DNA of 64,000 nucleotides, taken from the NCBI RefSeq assembly GCF_002941025.1, contig NZ_PTJS01000001.1:4653461-4717460 (forward strand), in the 5' to 3' direction. A program made the translations under genes and the position numbers. The notes under the pieces were generated by a model, which saw only the letters and a program-made list of their open reading frames with translations, ran no database searches and was not told the DNA's origin. The stretch's first letter is position 1. Every line of letters begins with the position of its first letter. Positions 41,151 to 49,746 of the stretch are shown one piece after another. Source of the DNA: Streptomyces sp. QL37 (GTDB lineage: Bacteria; Actinomycetota; Actinomycetes; Streptomycetales; Streptomycetaceae).

Positions 41151-43931
41151 ATGCAAACCTCCCTCTCCAGACCAGCAGCGGCGACGATCCTGGCCATCGC
41201 CCTGGCCGCTGTGGGGCTGGGTCCCGCCGCGTCCCCAGCGGCAGCGGCCACCATCCCTGCAGGTTCCGGCAGTTACACCGACAGCCGCCCCGCCGGCACC
41301 TCGGGACCCACGACCAACACCGGCGCCCCCGTCACGCCCAAGCTCACGGCGGCGGCCAGGGACAAGCCTGTCCCGACCAACGACTGGTGGTCCTCGCTGG
41401 CCTACCAGCGGTACGGCGACAACCCGTACTCCACCCCGATGTATGGCCACCCGCTGACCTACCAGGCGACCTCCGGCGGACTGGAGGTCGGCTATCCGAC
41501 GACGCCCGCGATCGTCGGCGGCGGACGCCAGTACGAGTACGCGCACAAGGCCGACCTCACGGTCGGCCTCAGCGGTCTGAACTCCCCGGACACCAAGGCC
41601 GACGCGTGGTCCGACTGGACGGTCACCCCCTACTGGTCGGACGGCGCCCGCACCCTGCGCACGACCATCGGGCACGGCATGCCCTTCGTGTACGCCAAGG
41701 GCTCCGGCGGTGACGCCCGCATCACCACGGCCGGCACCCCCACTGTCTTCGCGGACAACGGCAACGTCCTCGGTATCACGATCGCAGGCCACCACTACGC
41801 CCTCTTCGCCCCGACCGGCAGCGACTGGAACGTCTCCGGCTCCACGATCACGGCGGGCCTCGGAGGCAAGGACTACTTCTCGCTGGCCGTGCTGCCGTCC
41901 ACGGACGCGCTCGCGACCTACCGGAAGTACGCCTTCAGCTTCGTCACCGGATCCCAGGTGGCCTGGCAGTCCACCGGCGGCACGGTCAAGGCGACCTACA
42001 GCCTGACCACGGAGGCGAAGGAGGGCGCCGAGCGCGGCACGCTCCAGGCGCTGTACCGCCACCAGTGGCTGCACACCTCCGACGCGCTCACGCCGTACAC
42101 GTACGTGTCCCCGCGAGGCACCATGAAGGTGAGGGAGTCGGCCTCCTTCACCACCAGCCAGAAGAACCAGGGCGTGCTCCCCGCCCTTCCCCCGTCCAGT
42201 GGGGTCGACAGGGCGAGGCTGACCGGATACCTCAACGAGGTGGCGAACGCCTCCGACCCGTTCTCCGGGGCCGGTGACACGTACTGGACCGGCAAGGCGC
42301 TCGGCCGCCTCGCCCAACTGGTGCCCGTGGCGGACCAGATCGGCCAGACCGGCATCCGGGACAAGCTGCTCGGGCTGATGAAGGGCCGCCTCCAGGAATG
42401 GTTCACGGCGGGCGGGGCGTCCGAGTTCAGCTACGACAAGGACTGGAAGACGCTCACCGGCTACCCGGCCTCGTACGGCAGCGACACCGAGCTCAACGAC
42501 CACCACTTCCACTACAGCTACTACGTGTACGCGGCGGCGATCGTCGCCCAGTACGACCAGGCATGGGCCGCCGACTCCGCCTGGGGCACCATGGTCAAGA
42601 CCCTGGTCAGGGACGCGGCGAACCCCAGCCGCACGGACGCCGCGTACCCGTTCCTGCGCGGCTTCGACGTGTACGCGGGCCACAGCTGGGCCTCAGGCCA
42701 CCAGGGCTTCGCGGCGGGCAACAACCAGGAGTCCTCCTCCGAGTCGATCAACCTCAGCGCGGGACTCGTCCTATGGGGCGCCGCGACCGGTGACACCGGG
42801 CTGCGCGACCTCGGCAGCTTCCTGCTGACCACCGAGTCGGAGGCGATCACGCAGTACTGGTTCGACGCCGACCAGCAGGTCTTCCCCGGCTCCTTCGGCC
42901 ATGACACGGTCGGCATGGTCTGGGGCAGCGGCGGGGCGTACTCCACCTGGTGGACCGCGAACCCGGAGGAGATCCACGGCATCAACGTCCTCCCGGTCAC
43001 GGGCGGATCGCTGCACCTGGCCCGTGAGAAGGAGGCCATCAGGCGGAACATCGCCGAGATGCAGCGGGAGAACGGTGGCCCGGCCGTCGAATGGCGCGAC
43101 CTCCTGTGGGAGTTCGAGTCGCTCGCCGATCCGGCGGCGGCCAAGGCCAAGTGGGACGCGGGCAACGCGGGCTACGGCCCGGAACAGGGCGAGTCCAAGG
43201 CGCACACCTACCACTGGATCAGCACGCTCGACAGTCTGGGCGCGCCCGACATGACCGTCAGCGGGGACATCCCGACCTCAGCCGTCTTCACGAAGAACGG
43301 CGTCCGGACGTACAGCGCCCACAACCACGGCTCCACCGCCCGCACCGTCACCTTCTCCGACGGCAAGACCCTCTCCGTCCCGGCCCGCTCCACGGCCACC
43401 GGCACGGGCACTGGCGGCGGGGACCCCGACCCGGGGGAGCCGGGCCCGTCCACCGGCAACACCTTCCGGCTGAAGTCCGGCGGCGTCCTCACCACCGCCA
43501 CGGACGGCGCGGCGGGAGCCGACACGCTGGCCTCGGCCGACGGCGTCAACCGGGACGGTACGCCGTACCGGCCGACGGTCTACGAGATCAAGAAGGTCGA
43601 CGGGACGCTCGCGGCGGGCGCGTCCACTTCCTTCCGCCTACGGGTCGACGCGGGGACGAAGGTGGGGCTCGCCCCTCAGGTCAGGGTCAGTTATGACCTC
43701 ACCGGCGACGGCACCTTCGACCGTACGGAGACCTTCCGCTACTTCGCGACCGACCCGGTCGCGGGGTGGGAGGAGTACACCCAGGCCGTGGGCTCCAGGT
43801 CGGTGACCGGAAGCCTGGGCGCGCTCAGGGGCGGAACGGTCCGCGTGGAGATCTGGAACGCGCTGGGCAGCGGCACGTCCCAGGTGCAGACCGGAACGGA
43901 CGCGGCGGTCGTGAAGATCCCCTACGTCTAG
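41151..43931 (+). CDS. Secreted GH81 endo-beta-1,3-glucanase with C-terminal binding domain
   Basis: A 926-residue exported enzyme, with a signal peptide cleaving after about residue 36 (A-A-S-P-A-A-A-A). The GH81 catalytic region spans about 50-750 and includes D-H-H-F-H-Y-S-Y-Y and G-N-N-Q-E-S-S-S-E-S-I-N, whose carboxylates are catalytic in this family. A Gly/Pro/Asp-rich linker then leads to a C-terminal beta-sandwich domain of about 150 residues, probably a beta-glucan-binding module. It hydrolyses laminarin or fungal wall glucan outside the cell. GAGG precedes ATG 41151; the in-frame GTG at 41142 is less likely. Confidence 0.93.
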   Translation: MQTSLSRPAAATILAIALAAVGLGPAASPAAAATIPAGSGSYTDSRPAGTSGPTTNTGAPVTPKLTAAARDKPVPTNDWWSSLAYQRYGDNPYSTPMYGHPLTYQATSGGLEVGYPTTPAIVGGGRQYEYAHKADLTVGLSGLNSPDTKADAWSDWTVTPYWSDGARTLRTTIGHGMPFVYAKGSGGDARITTAGTPTVFADNGNVLGITIAGHHYALFAPTGSDWNVSGSTITAGLGGKDYFSLAVLPSTDALATYRKYAFSFVTGSQVAWQSTGGTVKATYSLTTEAKEGAERGTLQALYRHQWLHTSDALTPYTYVSPRGTMKVRESASFTTSQKNQGVLPALPPSSGVDRARLTGYLNEVANASDPFSGAGDTYWTGKALGRLAQLVPVADQIGQTGIRDKLLGLMKGRLQEWFTAGGASEFSYDKDWKTLTGYPASYGSDTELNDHHFHYSYYVYAAAIVAQYDQAWAADSAWGTMVKTLVRDAANPSRTDAAYPFLRGFDVYAGHSWASGHQGFAAGNNQESSSESINLSAGLVLWGAATGDTGLRDLGSFLLTTESEAITQYWFDADQQVFPGSFGHDTVGMVWGSGGAYSTWWTANPEEIHGINVLPVTGGSLHLAREKEAIRRNIAEMQRENGGPAVEWRDLLWEFESLADPAAAKAKWDAGNAGYGPEQGESKAHTYHWISTLDSLGAPDMTVSGDIPTSAVFTKNGVRTYSAHNHGSTARTVTFSDGKTLSVPARSTATGTGTGGGDPDPGEPGPSTGNTFRLKSGGVLTTATDGAAGADTLASADGVNRDGTPYRPTVYEIKKVDGTLAAGASTSFRLRVDAGTKVGLAPQVRVSYDLTGDGTFDRTETFRYFATDPVAGWEEYTQAVGSRSVTGSLGALRGGTVRVEIWNALGSGTSQVQTGTDAAVVKIPYV

Positions 43932-43935
43932 ACGC

Positions 43936-43977
43936 GGGTCCGGGTCCGGCGTGTGCGTCAGCGCCGGACCCGGACCC
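43936..43977. terminator. Bidirectional hairpin between the GH81 and HTH genes
   Basis: A perfect 16-bp stem (GGGTCCGGGTCCGGCG with its complement) and a 10-nt loop, just after the GH81 stop. Its right arm lies inside the last codons of the convergent gene. Confidence 0.75.
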
Positions 43978-44854
43978 CCCGGGCGTGGTCGGTCCGCTCC
44001 TGCCGGGGGACGAGTCCTGCCCGGACCGCCGCGACCCGCTGGCGTACGTCGTCGGTGGGTACGGCGCCGGGAGGGCCCGCCGGTCCTTGGGCCGCCTCGC
44101 CCCGGCACGGCGCGCAGAGTCCGCCCGCCAGCGCTTCTGGGCTGCCCGGGGCGCGGCACTCGCCGCACTCCAGGGTGAGCAGCGCGGTCCGCCGCTCCGG
44201 GGCCGGGCGATACGGGGGCAGTTTGTCGGTGAGCCGCCTGCGGAGCAGTGAGGCCGCGTGATGGACCGGCACGGGAAGCCCGTCGGTCAGGGCGTGCAGC
44301 AGCTCCGCCTCCGTGGCACCCCGCTCGAACCACGCGCTGACCTGCGGCTCCAGGCTCGCGCACTCCGCCGCCGACAGGCTCAGCGCGGGAGCCGTGCGCC
44401 CCAGAGCGGCCAGCAGGACGAACGCCCGTGTGCGGGTGGGCTGTTGCCTCTCCTGCGGTACGTCGCCCCGGATGAACGCCGCCCACCAGTCGTCGTCGCG
44501 CGCGGTCCGGGAGAAGAACGTCCGGGTCACCCAGAGCATGACCTCGTCGGTGGCGACGCACTCCCTGCCCCGGCGCAGATGCCCGGCGGCCTGGAGCCTG
44601 TTGAGCGAGGTCCGCAGGGCGCACTGTCCGTACGGAAGCACCTTGGCCAGTGTCTTCACGGAGATGTCGGAGCCGTCCGGCAGCCGGTCGATGTAGGCGG
44701 CGACGGCGGCCTCACGGGGCGTCAGCTGCGAGAAGTCGCGCTCGGTGCGCGGGCGCTGGTCCGGGGCGGACCGCTTGCCGTAGCCGGGGTTCGCCATCGG
44801 GTGCGGGGTCACGTACGGGGTGCGGGGGGTCGCACTAAGCTGGTCGACAGCCAT
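43958..44854 (-). CDS. Winged-helix regulator-like protein with C-terminal Cys4 motif
   Basis: A 298-residue soluble protein. The N-terminal third looks like a winged helix (F-S-Q-L-T-P-R-E-A-A-V-A-A-Y-I-D-R-L, then I-S-V-K-T-L-A-K-V-L, then A-L-R-T-S-L-N-R-L-Q-A-A-G-H-L). The C-terminal region carries C-G-E-C and C-A-P-C, a likely zinc-binding ribbon, with an Arg-rich tail. This resembles unnamed Streptomyces HTH proteins often labelled MarR-like. Target genes are unknown; it is convergent with the glucanase and has no clear operon partner. Confidence 0.65.
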   Translation of the reverse strand: MAVDQLSATPRTPYVTPHPMANPGYGKRSAPDQRPRTERDFSQLTPREAAVAAYIDRLPDGSDISVKTLAKVLPYGQCALRTSLNRLQAAGHLRRGRECVATDEVMLWVTRTFFSRTARDDDWWAAFIRGDVPQERQQPTRTRAFVLLAALGRTAPALSLSAAECASLEPQVSAWFERGATEAELLHALTDGLPVPVHHAASLLRRRLTDKLPPYRPAPERRTALLTLECGECRAPGSPEALAGGLCAPCRGEAAQGPAGPPGAVPTDDVRQRVAAVRAGLVPRQERTDHARGVRVRR

Positions 44855-44997
44855 CAGATCGGTTCTGCTTTCATCGATCTCGTTGGTCAGACCCCTGTCC
44901 GGTGTTGGCGCACCGACGGGGGTCGTCTGGTTGTTGGCACGCTAGAGCGTGGCGACGGTCCGTGGCAAGTCGGTCACATCCGGTCAACTTCGCAGGC

Positions 44998-45014
44998 GGG
45001 GGGGGGGGGGGGGG
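44998..45014. repeat. 17-nt poly-G tract
   Basis: An uninterrupted run of 17 G in the 249-bp gap between the HTH gene start and the ECF sigma gene end. No coding frame crosses it. Its length is suspect as sequence, given similar tracts at the damaged 25.4-kb site. Confidence 0.85.
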
Positions 45015-45103
45015 TGGGAAGGAGACCCACCATCCATTCCCTGGAAAGAGCGCTCGGGGCCCAAGGCTTGAGCCTCGGGCCCGCGACCGGGCCCGCCGCG
45101 TCC

Positions 45104-46024
45104 TCACCGCGTCCGGAGGGGATGCGGCGCGCCCGAGCCGACCGCCCGCAGCTTGTCGGGGTTGGCGACGTTGTGGATGGTCGAGATGCGCCCGGCCTCG
45201 TCGAAGTCGAAGGTGACCGTGGCGATCACGCGGCCCGCCCCGCTGAAGACCAGGCCCGGACCGCCGTTGATCTCGACGAGTTCGGCCTTCATGTCGGCGG
45301 GCTCGACGCCCTGGTAGGTGACGGTCCCGATGGCCGCGAACCAGGCGGCCACCGTGGACGCGCCCACCACCGGGCGCAGGGCCTGGCGGACCTTGCCGCC
45401 GCCGTCCGTCCACAGCGTGACGTCCGGGGACAGCAGCTCCATCAGGGAGTTCATGTCCCCGCCGGTCGCGGCGGTGAAGAACCGTTCGGTGGCGTCGCGC
45501 TGCTGCACCCGGTCCGCCGTGAAGCGCGGGCGCCGGGCCCGGACGTGTTCGCGGGCGCGGTGCGCGGCCTGCCGTACCGAGGCTTCGGACCGCTCCACCG
45601 CCTCCGCGATCTCGGCATGGCTGAAGTCGAAGACCTCCTTCAGCACGAACACCGCACGCTCCAGCGGGCTCAGCGTCTCCAGCACCACCAGCATCGCCAT
45701 CGAGACCGACTCGGCGTCCATGACGGTGTCGGCGGTGTCCGCGCTGGTCAGGATCGGTTCCGGGAGCCACGGCCCGACATAGACCTCGCGCTTGTGCCGG
45801 GTGGAGCGCAGCCGGTCCATCGCCAGGTTCGACACGATCCGCGCCAGGTAGGCCTTGGGGTCGGCCACCTGGGAGCGGTCGGCGGCCGACCACTTGATCC
45901 AGGCGTCCTGCACCGTGTCCTCGGCGTCGGCCGCGGTGCCGAGGATGCGGTAGGCCACCGAGAACAGCAGACTGCGGTACCGGTCGAAGGCGCCCTGGCC
46001 GGTGTCGGGTGCCGTCCGGGTCAT
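45104..46024 (-). CDS. sigJ: ECF41-group RNA polymerase sigma factor (SigJ-like)
   Basis: A 306-residue sigma factor. It has region 2 (V-Q-D-A-W-I-K-W), region 4 (F-S-H-A-E-I-A-E-A-V) and a C-terminal SnoaL-like extension. The ECF41 markers W-L-P-E-P (between regions 2 and 4), D-G-G-G-K and N-P-D-K-L are all present. In ECF41 the extension itself tunes activity instead of an anti-sigma factor. ATG 46024 overlaps the stop of the oxidoreductase gene (ATGA), placing it second in that operon. The promoter before the oxidoreductase matches the ECF41 consensus, so autoregulation is expected. Confidence 0.9.
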   Translation of the reverse strand: MTRTAPDTGQGAFDRYRSLLFSVAYRILGTAADAEDTVQDAWIKWSAADRSQVADPKAYLARIVSNLAMDRLRSTRHKREVYVGPWLPEPILTSADTADTVMDAESVSMAMLVVLETLSPLERAVFVLKEVFDFSHAEIAEAVERSEASVRQAAHRAREHVRARRPRFTADRVQQRDATERFFTAATGGDMNSLMELLSPDVTLWTDGGGKVRQALRPVVGASTVAAWFAAIGTVTYQGVEPADMKAELVEINGGPGLVFSGAGRVIATVTFDFDEAGRISTIHNVANPDKLRAVGSGAPHPLRTR

Positions 46025-47226
46025 CGGGCACCCCGGATGCGGGTGAAGCGGCCGCCACGGGGCCAGAAGGCGCCCGACGCGGGCATCTTCTTCATGCGGA
46101 CGTAGGTCGGCCAAGGGGATGCGGTCACGGTCTCCTTATATCTGGCGGCCGAACGGCCTGTCAGGTACATCCTCCGCGGGCTGTCGTCGGGCCGGGTGAA
46201 CTGCACGACGGCGTCGTGCCTGCCGAGGCTGACCGGCGTGTGGTAGTAGCCGAAGCGGAAGGGCTTGGGCCGCTTGCCCCGCAGGGCGCGGATGACCGAC
46301 ACCGCGGCGTGCACACCGGTCGGCATCCCGCTCTGGCAGGTTCCGTGCATGACGCCGTACCCCTGGCGGACGGCCGCCGCGTCGCCCACGGCGTACACGT
46401 CCGGGTGGGACGTGGACCGCAGCGTGGTGTCGGTGACGACGCGGCCGCGCTCGTCGACCTCCAGGCCCGCGGCGGCGGCCAGCGGCGACACCCGCGTGCC
46501 GCTGGTCCACAGGACGAGGTCGGCCGGGATGCTCTCCCCGCCCGCCAGTTCGACCGAGTCCGGCAGCACCTTCACCACGTCGGCCCCGCCGCGTACCCGG
46601 ACGGTCAGCCGGTCCAGCGCGGACCGTACGTACGCCCCGGCCTTCGGGTTCATGAGCGCGCCGGGTTCGTCGCGGCCCAGCAGCACGACGTCCAGTCCTG
46701 GGTGCTGCTCGGCGATCTCCGCGGCCGACTCGACGCCCGTCAGCCCGCTGCCGCCGACGACCACCGTGCCGCTGCCGAGCCGGGCCAGCCGGTGGGCCAC
46801 CGCCTCGGCGTCCTGCGGGCTGTTCAGGGTGTACGCGTACTCCTCGACGCCCGGCACCGCCGAGGTGTCGGCCACGCTGCCCAGCCCGTACACGAGCGTG
46901 TCGTAGTGCAGGACCCGGTCGTCGTCGATCCGTACGGTCTTCGCGTCCGCGTCCACCGCCGTCACCCAGCCGCGTACGAACCGCGTGCCCGTGCCGTCGA
47001 GCAGCTCCGGGATGCTCAGCTCGGCGACCTGCTGCCCGGTCGCGGTCATGTGCAGCCGCAGCCGCTCGGTGAAGTGGTCCTGCGCGTTCACCAGGGTGAC
47101 GCGTACGTCCTTCTGCCGCTTGGCCCGGGCCGACAGCTGGACGGCCGCCGCCATGCCCGCGTAACCGGCGCCCAGGATCAGGACGTGGTGAGGGGCCGGC
47201 CGGTCCGTCTCGTGCTGTGTGTTCAT
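46021..47226 (-). CDS. FAD-dependent NAD(P)H oxidoreductase, ECF41 partner
   Basis: A 401-residue flavoprotein of the NDH-2-like pyridine nucleotide-disulfide family: FAD site I-L-G-A-G-Y-A-G-M-A-A-A, NAD site V-V-V-G-G-S-G-L-T-G-V-E, and the C-terminal V-Y-A-V-G-D-A-A-A-V. ECF41 sigma factors are typically linked to such oxidoreductase-type (COE) genes. ATG 47226 is chosen by the GGCGGAAG site and the start of homology. It likely transfers electrons from NAD(P)H to quinone or another acceptor. Confidence 0.85.
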   Translation of the reverse strand: MNTQHETDRPAPHHVLILGAGYAGMAAAVQLSARAKRQKDVRVTLVNAQDHFTERLRLHMTATGQQVAELSIPELLDGTGTRFVRGWVTAVDADAKTVRIDDDRVLHYDTLVYGLGSVADTSAVPGVEEYAYTLNSPQDAEAVAHRLARLGSGTVVVGGSGLTGVESAAEIAEQHPGLDVVLLGRDEPGALMNPKAGAYVRSALDRLTVRVRGGADVVKVLPDSVELAGGESIPADLVLWTSGTRVSPLAAAAGLEVDERGRVVTDTTLRSTSHPDVYAVGDAAAVRQGYGVMHGTCQSGMPTGVHAAVSVIRALRGKRPKPFRFGYYHTPVSLGRHDAVVQFTRPDDSPRRMYLTGRSAARYKETVTASPWPTYVRMKKMPASGAFWPRGGRFTRIRGAR

Positions 47227-47264
47227 CGCTTCCGCCTTCTTCCGCCGTTCGCTGATGACCTCGG

Positions 47265-47292
47265 GACGGAAGTTGCGGGCCTCCCTGTGACG
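47265..47292 (-). promoter_or_regulatory. ECF41-type promoter of the oxidoreductase-sigJ operon
   Basis: On the minus strand CGTCACA (47292-47286), 17 bp, CGTC (47268-47265), against the ECF41 consensus TGTCACA-N17-CGTC. It lies about 40 bp before the oxidoreductase ATG. Confidence 0.75.
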
Positions 47293-47303
47293 CGACAGGG
47301 AGG
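47280..47303. promoter_or_regulatory. Inverted repeat overlapping the ECF41 promoter
   Basis: CCTCCCTGT-GACGCG-ACAGGGAGG is a perfect 9-bp dyad that contains the -35 element. It follows the tetR stop at 47313, so it could be an operator or the tetR terminator. Confidence 0.45.
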
Positions 47304-47312
47304 TGACCTGCG

Positions 47313-47978
47313 TCACATGCGATGAGGCGGGGTCGCCCGCTCGTGGATACGGTCGAGTCCCAGGGGGGCGGGCGGCGGCAGGGGCGTCGCCCGGTCGGCC
47401 CGGAAGGCCTGGAGGAGATAGGCGGCCAGGCGCCGGGACGCTCCGGCGGCCTCCTCGCCCGAGCCGACCGCGACCCCGCAGTTGGCGAGCAGCAGCAGGG
47501 TGATGTCGCTCGGGTCGAAGTCCTGGCGCAGCCCGCCCGCGTCCTTGGCCCGGCGGACCAGCAGGGCCAGGCGCTCCTCGGCGCGGGTGCGTTCGAGCGC
47601 GAAGTCGGCCTGGCCGGGGAACTCCGCGAGGAACGCCTGCGTGAACCCCCTGTCCGCCGCCTGCATCAGACAGACCCGCTCGATCACCGTGCAGAACCCG
47701 CGCCAGGGGTCCGGGTCCGCCAGCCCCTCGTCGAGCACGGACACACAGTGGGTGAGCTCCTCCGCGAACGCCTCCGTCACGAGCGCCTCGCGGGTGGGGA
47801 ACCGCCGGTACAGCGTGGCGACCCCGACCCCGGCCCGCCGGGCGACCGCCGCCACGGGGACGTCGATGCCCTGCGCGGCGAACGCCTCGCGCGCCGCCCG
47901 GAGAATCCGCTCCCGGTTCTCCCGGGCATCGGCCCGAAGGCCTTCACCGGCCGGCTTCTGAGAGGTCTGATCAGGCAT
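47313..47978 (-). CDS. TetR-family repressor
   Basis: A 221-residue regulator. The HTH region is A-R-E-N-R-E-R-I-L-R-A-A-R, V-A-A-V-A-R-R-A-G-V-G-V-A-T-L-Y-R-R-F-P, followed by a helical ligand domain. It is divergent from the medium-chain reductase gene at 48037 with a dyad between them, so it probably represses that gene and itself. Confidence 0.88.
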   Translation of the reverse strand: MPDQTSQKPAGEGLRADARENRERILRAAREAFAAQGIDVPVAAVARRAGVGVATLYRRFPTREALVTEAFAEELTHCVSVLDEGLADPDPWRGFCTVIERVCLMQAADRGFTQAFLAEFPGQADFALERTRAEERLALLVRRAKDAGGLRQDFDPSDITLLLLANCGVAVGSGEEAAGASRRLAAYLLQAFRADRATPLPPPAPLGLDRIHERATPPHRM

Positions 47979-47995
47979 GTTTCTCACTTTAGGCC

Positions 47996-48017
47996 AAGTG
48001 GAGGGGGCCATCCACTT
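47996..48017. promoter_or_regulatory. Probable TetR operator
   Basis: AAGTGGA-N8-TCCACTT, a perfect 7-bp dyad, centred in the 58-bp divergent gap between the TetR and reductase genes. Confidence 0.6.
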
Positions 48018-48036
48018 ACGCGCTTAGCCTGGGGGC

Positions 48037-48990
48037 ATGAACGACATGCGCGCGGCGCTCTACGACAGCTACGGCCCTCCCGAAGTGCTCTACGTCGGCA
48101 AGGTCCCCGTACCGGCACTCCAACAGGGCGAGGTGCTGGTCCGCGTCCACGCGGCGAGCGTCAACGGCGGTGAGCTGTACGGCCGGGCCGGACGGCTCCG
48201 CCTGCTGACCGGCCGCACCTTCCCGAAGCGCACGGGGATCGATTTCGCCGGCGAGGTCGCCGAGGTGGACCCGGCCGTCACCGGCCTGCGCCCCGGCGCC
48301 CGGGTGTGGGGCGTGCTGCCCCGCACCTTCGGCAGCGCGGCCGAATACATCGCCGTACGCCCCCGGAACCTCGCATACGCCCCCGAGAACCTCGGGCTCG
48401 TCGAGGCCGCCTCCCTGCCCGTCGGCACGACGGCCATCACCGCCCTCCGGGCCAAGGCGGGGCTGAAGGCGGGCGAGCGCCTGCTCGTGCGGGGCGCCGC
48501 CGGGGGAGTCGGCAGCATCGCCGTCCAGCTCGGCAAGGCCCTCGGCGCCCACGTCACGGGCCTCGCGGGCACGAAGAACCTCGATCTCGTCCGGGAGCTG
48601 GGCGCGGACGAGGCCCACAGCTACGCGACCACCGGGCCGTCCGACCTGGGCCGTTTCGACGTCATCATGGACACCGTCGGCACCGGACTCCGGTCCTTCC
48701 GCGGCCTGCTGGCGCCCGGCGGCCGCATGGTCTCCATCTCCTTCGACATCGACCACATCGCCGCGAGCCTCGGCTACATGCTGGCCTCGACGGCCCACGG
48801 CCGGGGACGCGTGCGCTTCTTCAGCGGCAACCCGACCCACGACCTGCTCGCCGAACTCACCCGGTACGCGGAGAGCGGCGCCGTCCGCCCGGTCGTGGAC
48901 ACCGTCCACCCGCTCTCCGGGATCGCCGCCGCCCACCGGGCCCTGGAGGCCGGGGGCGTACGGGGCAAGCATGTGATCCAGGTCGTCTGA
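48037..48990 (+). CDS. Zinc-independent quinone oxidoreductase-like MDR protein
   Basis: A 317-residue medium-chain dehydrogenase/reductase: N-terminal Y-G-P-P-E-V-L, V-H-A-A-S-V-N-G-G, nucleotide-binding G-A-A-G-G-V-G-S-I-A-V-Q-L-G. Zinc ligands of alcohol dehydrogenases are absent, so NADPH:quinone or enone reductase activity is likely. The start may be ATG 48037 or ATG 48046. It is divergent from and probably controlled by the TetR gene. Confidence 0.85.
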   Translation: MNDMRAALYDSYGPPEVLYVGKVPVPALQQGEVLVRVHAASVNGGELYGRAGRLRLLTGRTFPKRTGIDFAGEVAEVDPAVTGLRPGARVWGVLPRTFGSAAEYIAVRPRNLAYAPENLGLVEAASLPVGTTAITALRAKAGLKAGERLLVRGAAGGVGSIAVQLGKALGAHVTGLAGTKNLDLVRELGADEAHSYATTGPSDLGRFDVIMDTVGTGLRSFRGLLAPGGRMVSISFDIDHIAASLGYMLASTAHGRGRVRFFSGNPTHDLLAELTRYAESGAVRPVVDTVHPLSGIAAAHRALEAGGVRGKHVIQVV

Positions 48991-49005
48991 GGCGCGCCCC
49001 GCCAC

Positions 49006-49659
49006 TCATACACCGAGGCCGGCGTCCCGCGCCAGCAGCGCGGCCTGCACCCTGTTCTCGCACTCCAGCTTGGCGAGGATGCGGCTCACGTACGCCTTCA
49101 CCGTCGCCTCGCTCATGTGGATCCGCTGACCCGCGTCCGCGTTGGAGAGTCCCTCACCGAGCAGCGCCAGGACGTCACGTTCGCGGCCCGTCAGCTTCTC
49201 CAGCCTGCGGCGGGCGTCCTCCGCACGCTGCGTGGCGCCCCCGGAGGCCAGCGAGTCCACGACATGCCGGGTGGCGCCCGGCGACAGATACGCCTCCCCG
49301 CCCGCCGCCGCCCGCACCGCCCGCATGAGCTCCGCGGGCGCCGAGTCCTTCAGCAGAAAGCCCGCGCTCCCCCCGGTCAGGGCCCGCAGCACGTTCTGCC
49401 GCTCCCCGAACGTCGTCAGGATCAGGACCCTCACCTGGGGCACCGCCCGGCGCAGCTCCGTCAGGGCCGTCAGCCCGTCCATCACCGGCATCTGGATGTC
49501 CAGCAGCGCGACGTCCACCCGCTGGGAACGGGCGAGTTCGACCGCCTCGCGGCCGTTCGCCGCCTCGGCGACGACGTCGATGTCGTCGGCCGAGGAGAGG
49601 ATCATCCGGATGCCCGCCCGGATCAGCGGCTCGTCATCCGCCACAAGAACCCTGATCAC
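49006..49659 (-). CDS. NarL/FixJ-family response regulator
   Basis: A 217-residue regulator with a complete receiver (V-L-V-A-D-D-E-P-L, phospho-Asp in V-A-L-L-D-I-Q-M-P, K in F-L-L-K-D-S) and a LuxR HTH (L-T-G-R-E-R-D-V-L-A-L, then E-A-T-V-K-A-Y-V-S-R-I-L-A-K). It lies 87 bp after the kinase gene on the same strand, forming a two-component pair. Confidence 0.93.
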   Translation of the reverse strand: MIRVLVADDEPLIRAGIRMILSSADDIDVVAEAANGREAVELARSQRVDVALLDIQMPVMDGLTALTELRRAVPQVRVLILTTFGERQNVLRALTGGSAGFLLKDSAPAELMRAVRAAAGGEAYLSPGATRHVVDSLASGGATQRAEDARRRLEKLTGRERDVLALLGEGLSNADAGQRIHMSEATVKAYVSRILAKLECENRVQAALLARDAGLGV

Positions 49660-49746
49660 GACTCTCCTGAGCGGTTCTGATCGGTCAACTCCGTGGGCAT
49701 CGGGCCATCATCCCCGATCACCCGGCCCGCCGGGGCGTGTGCTCCC

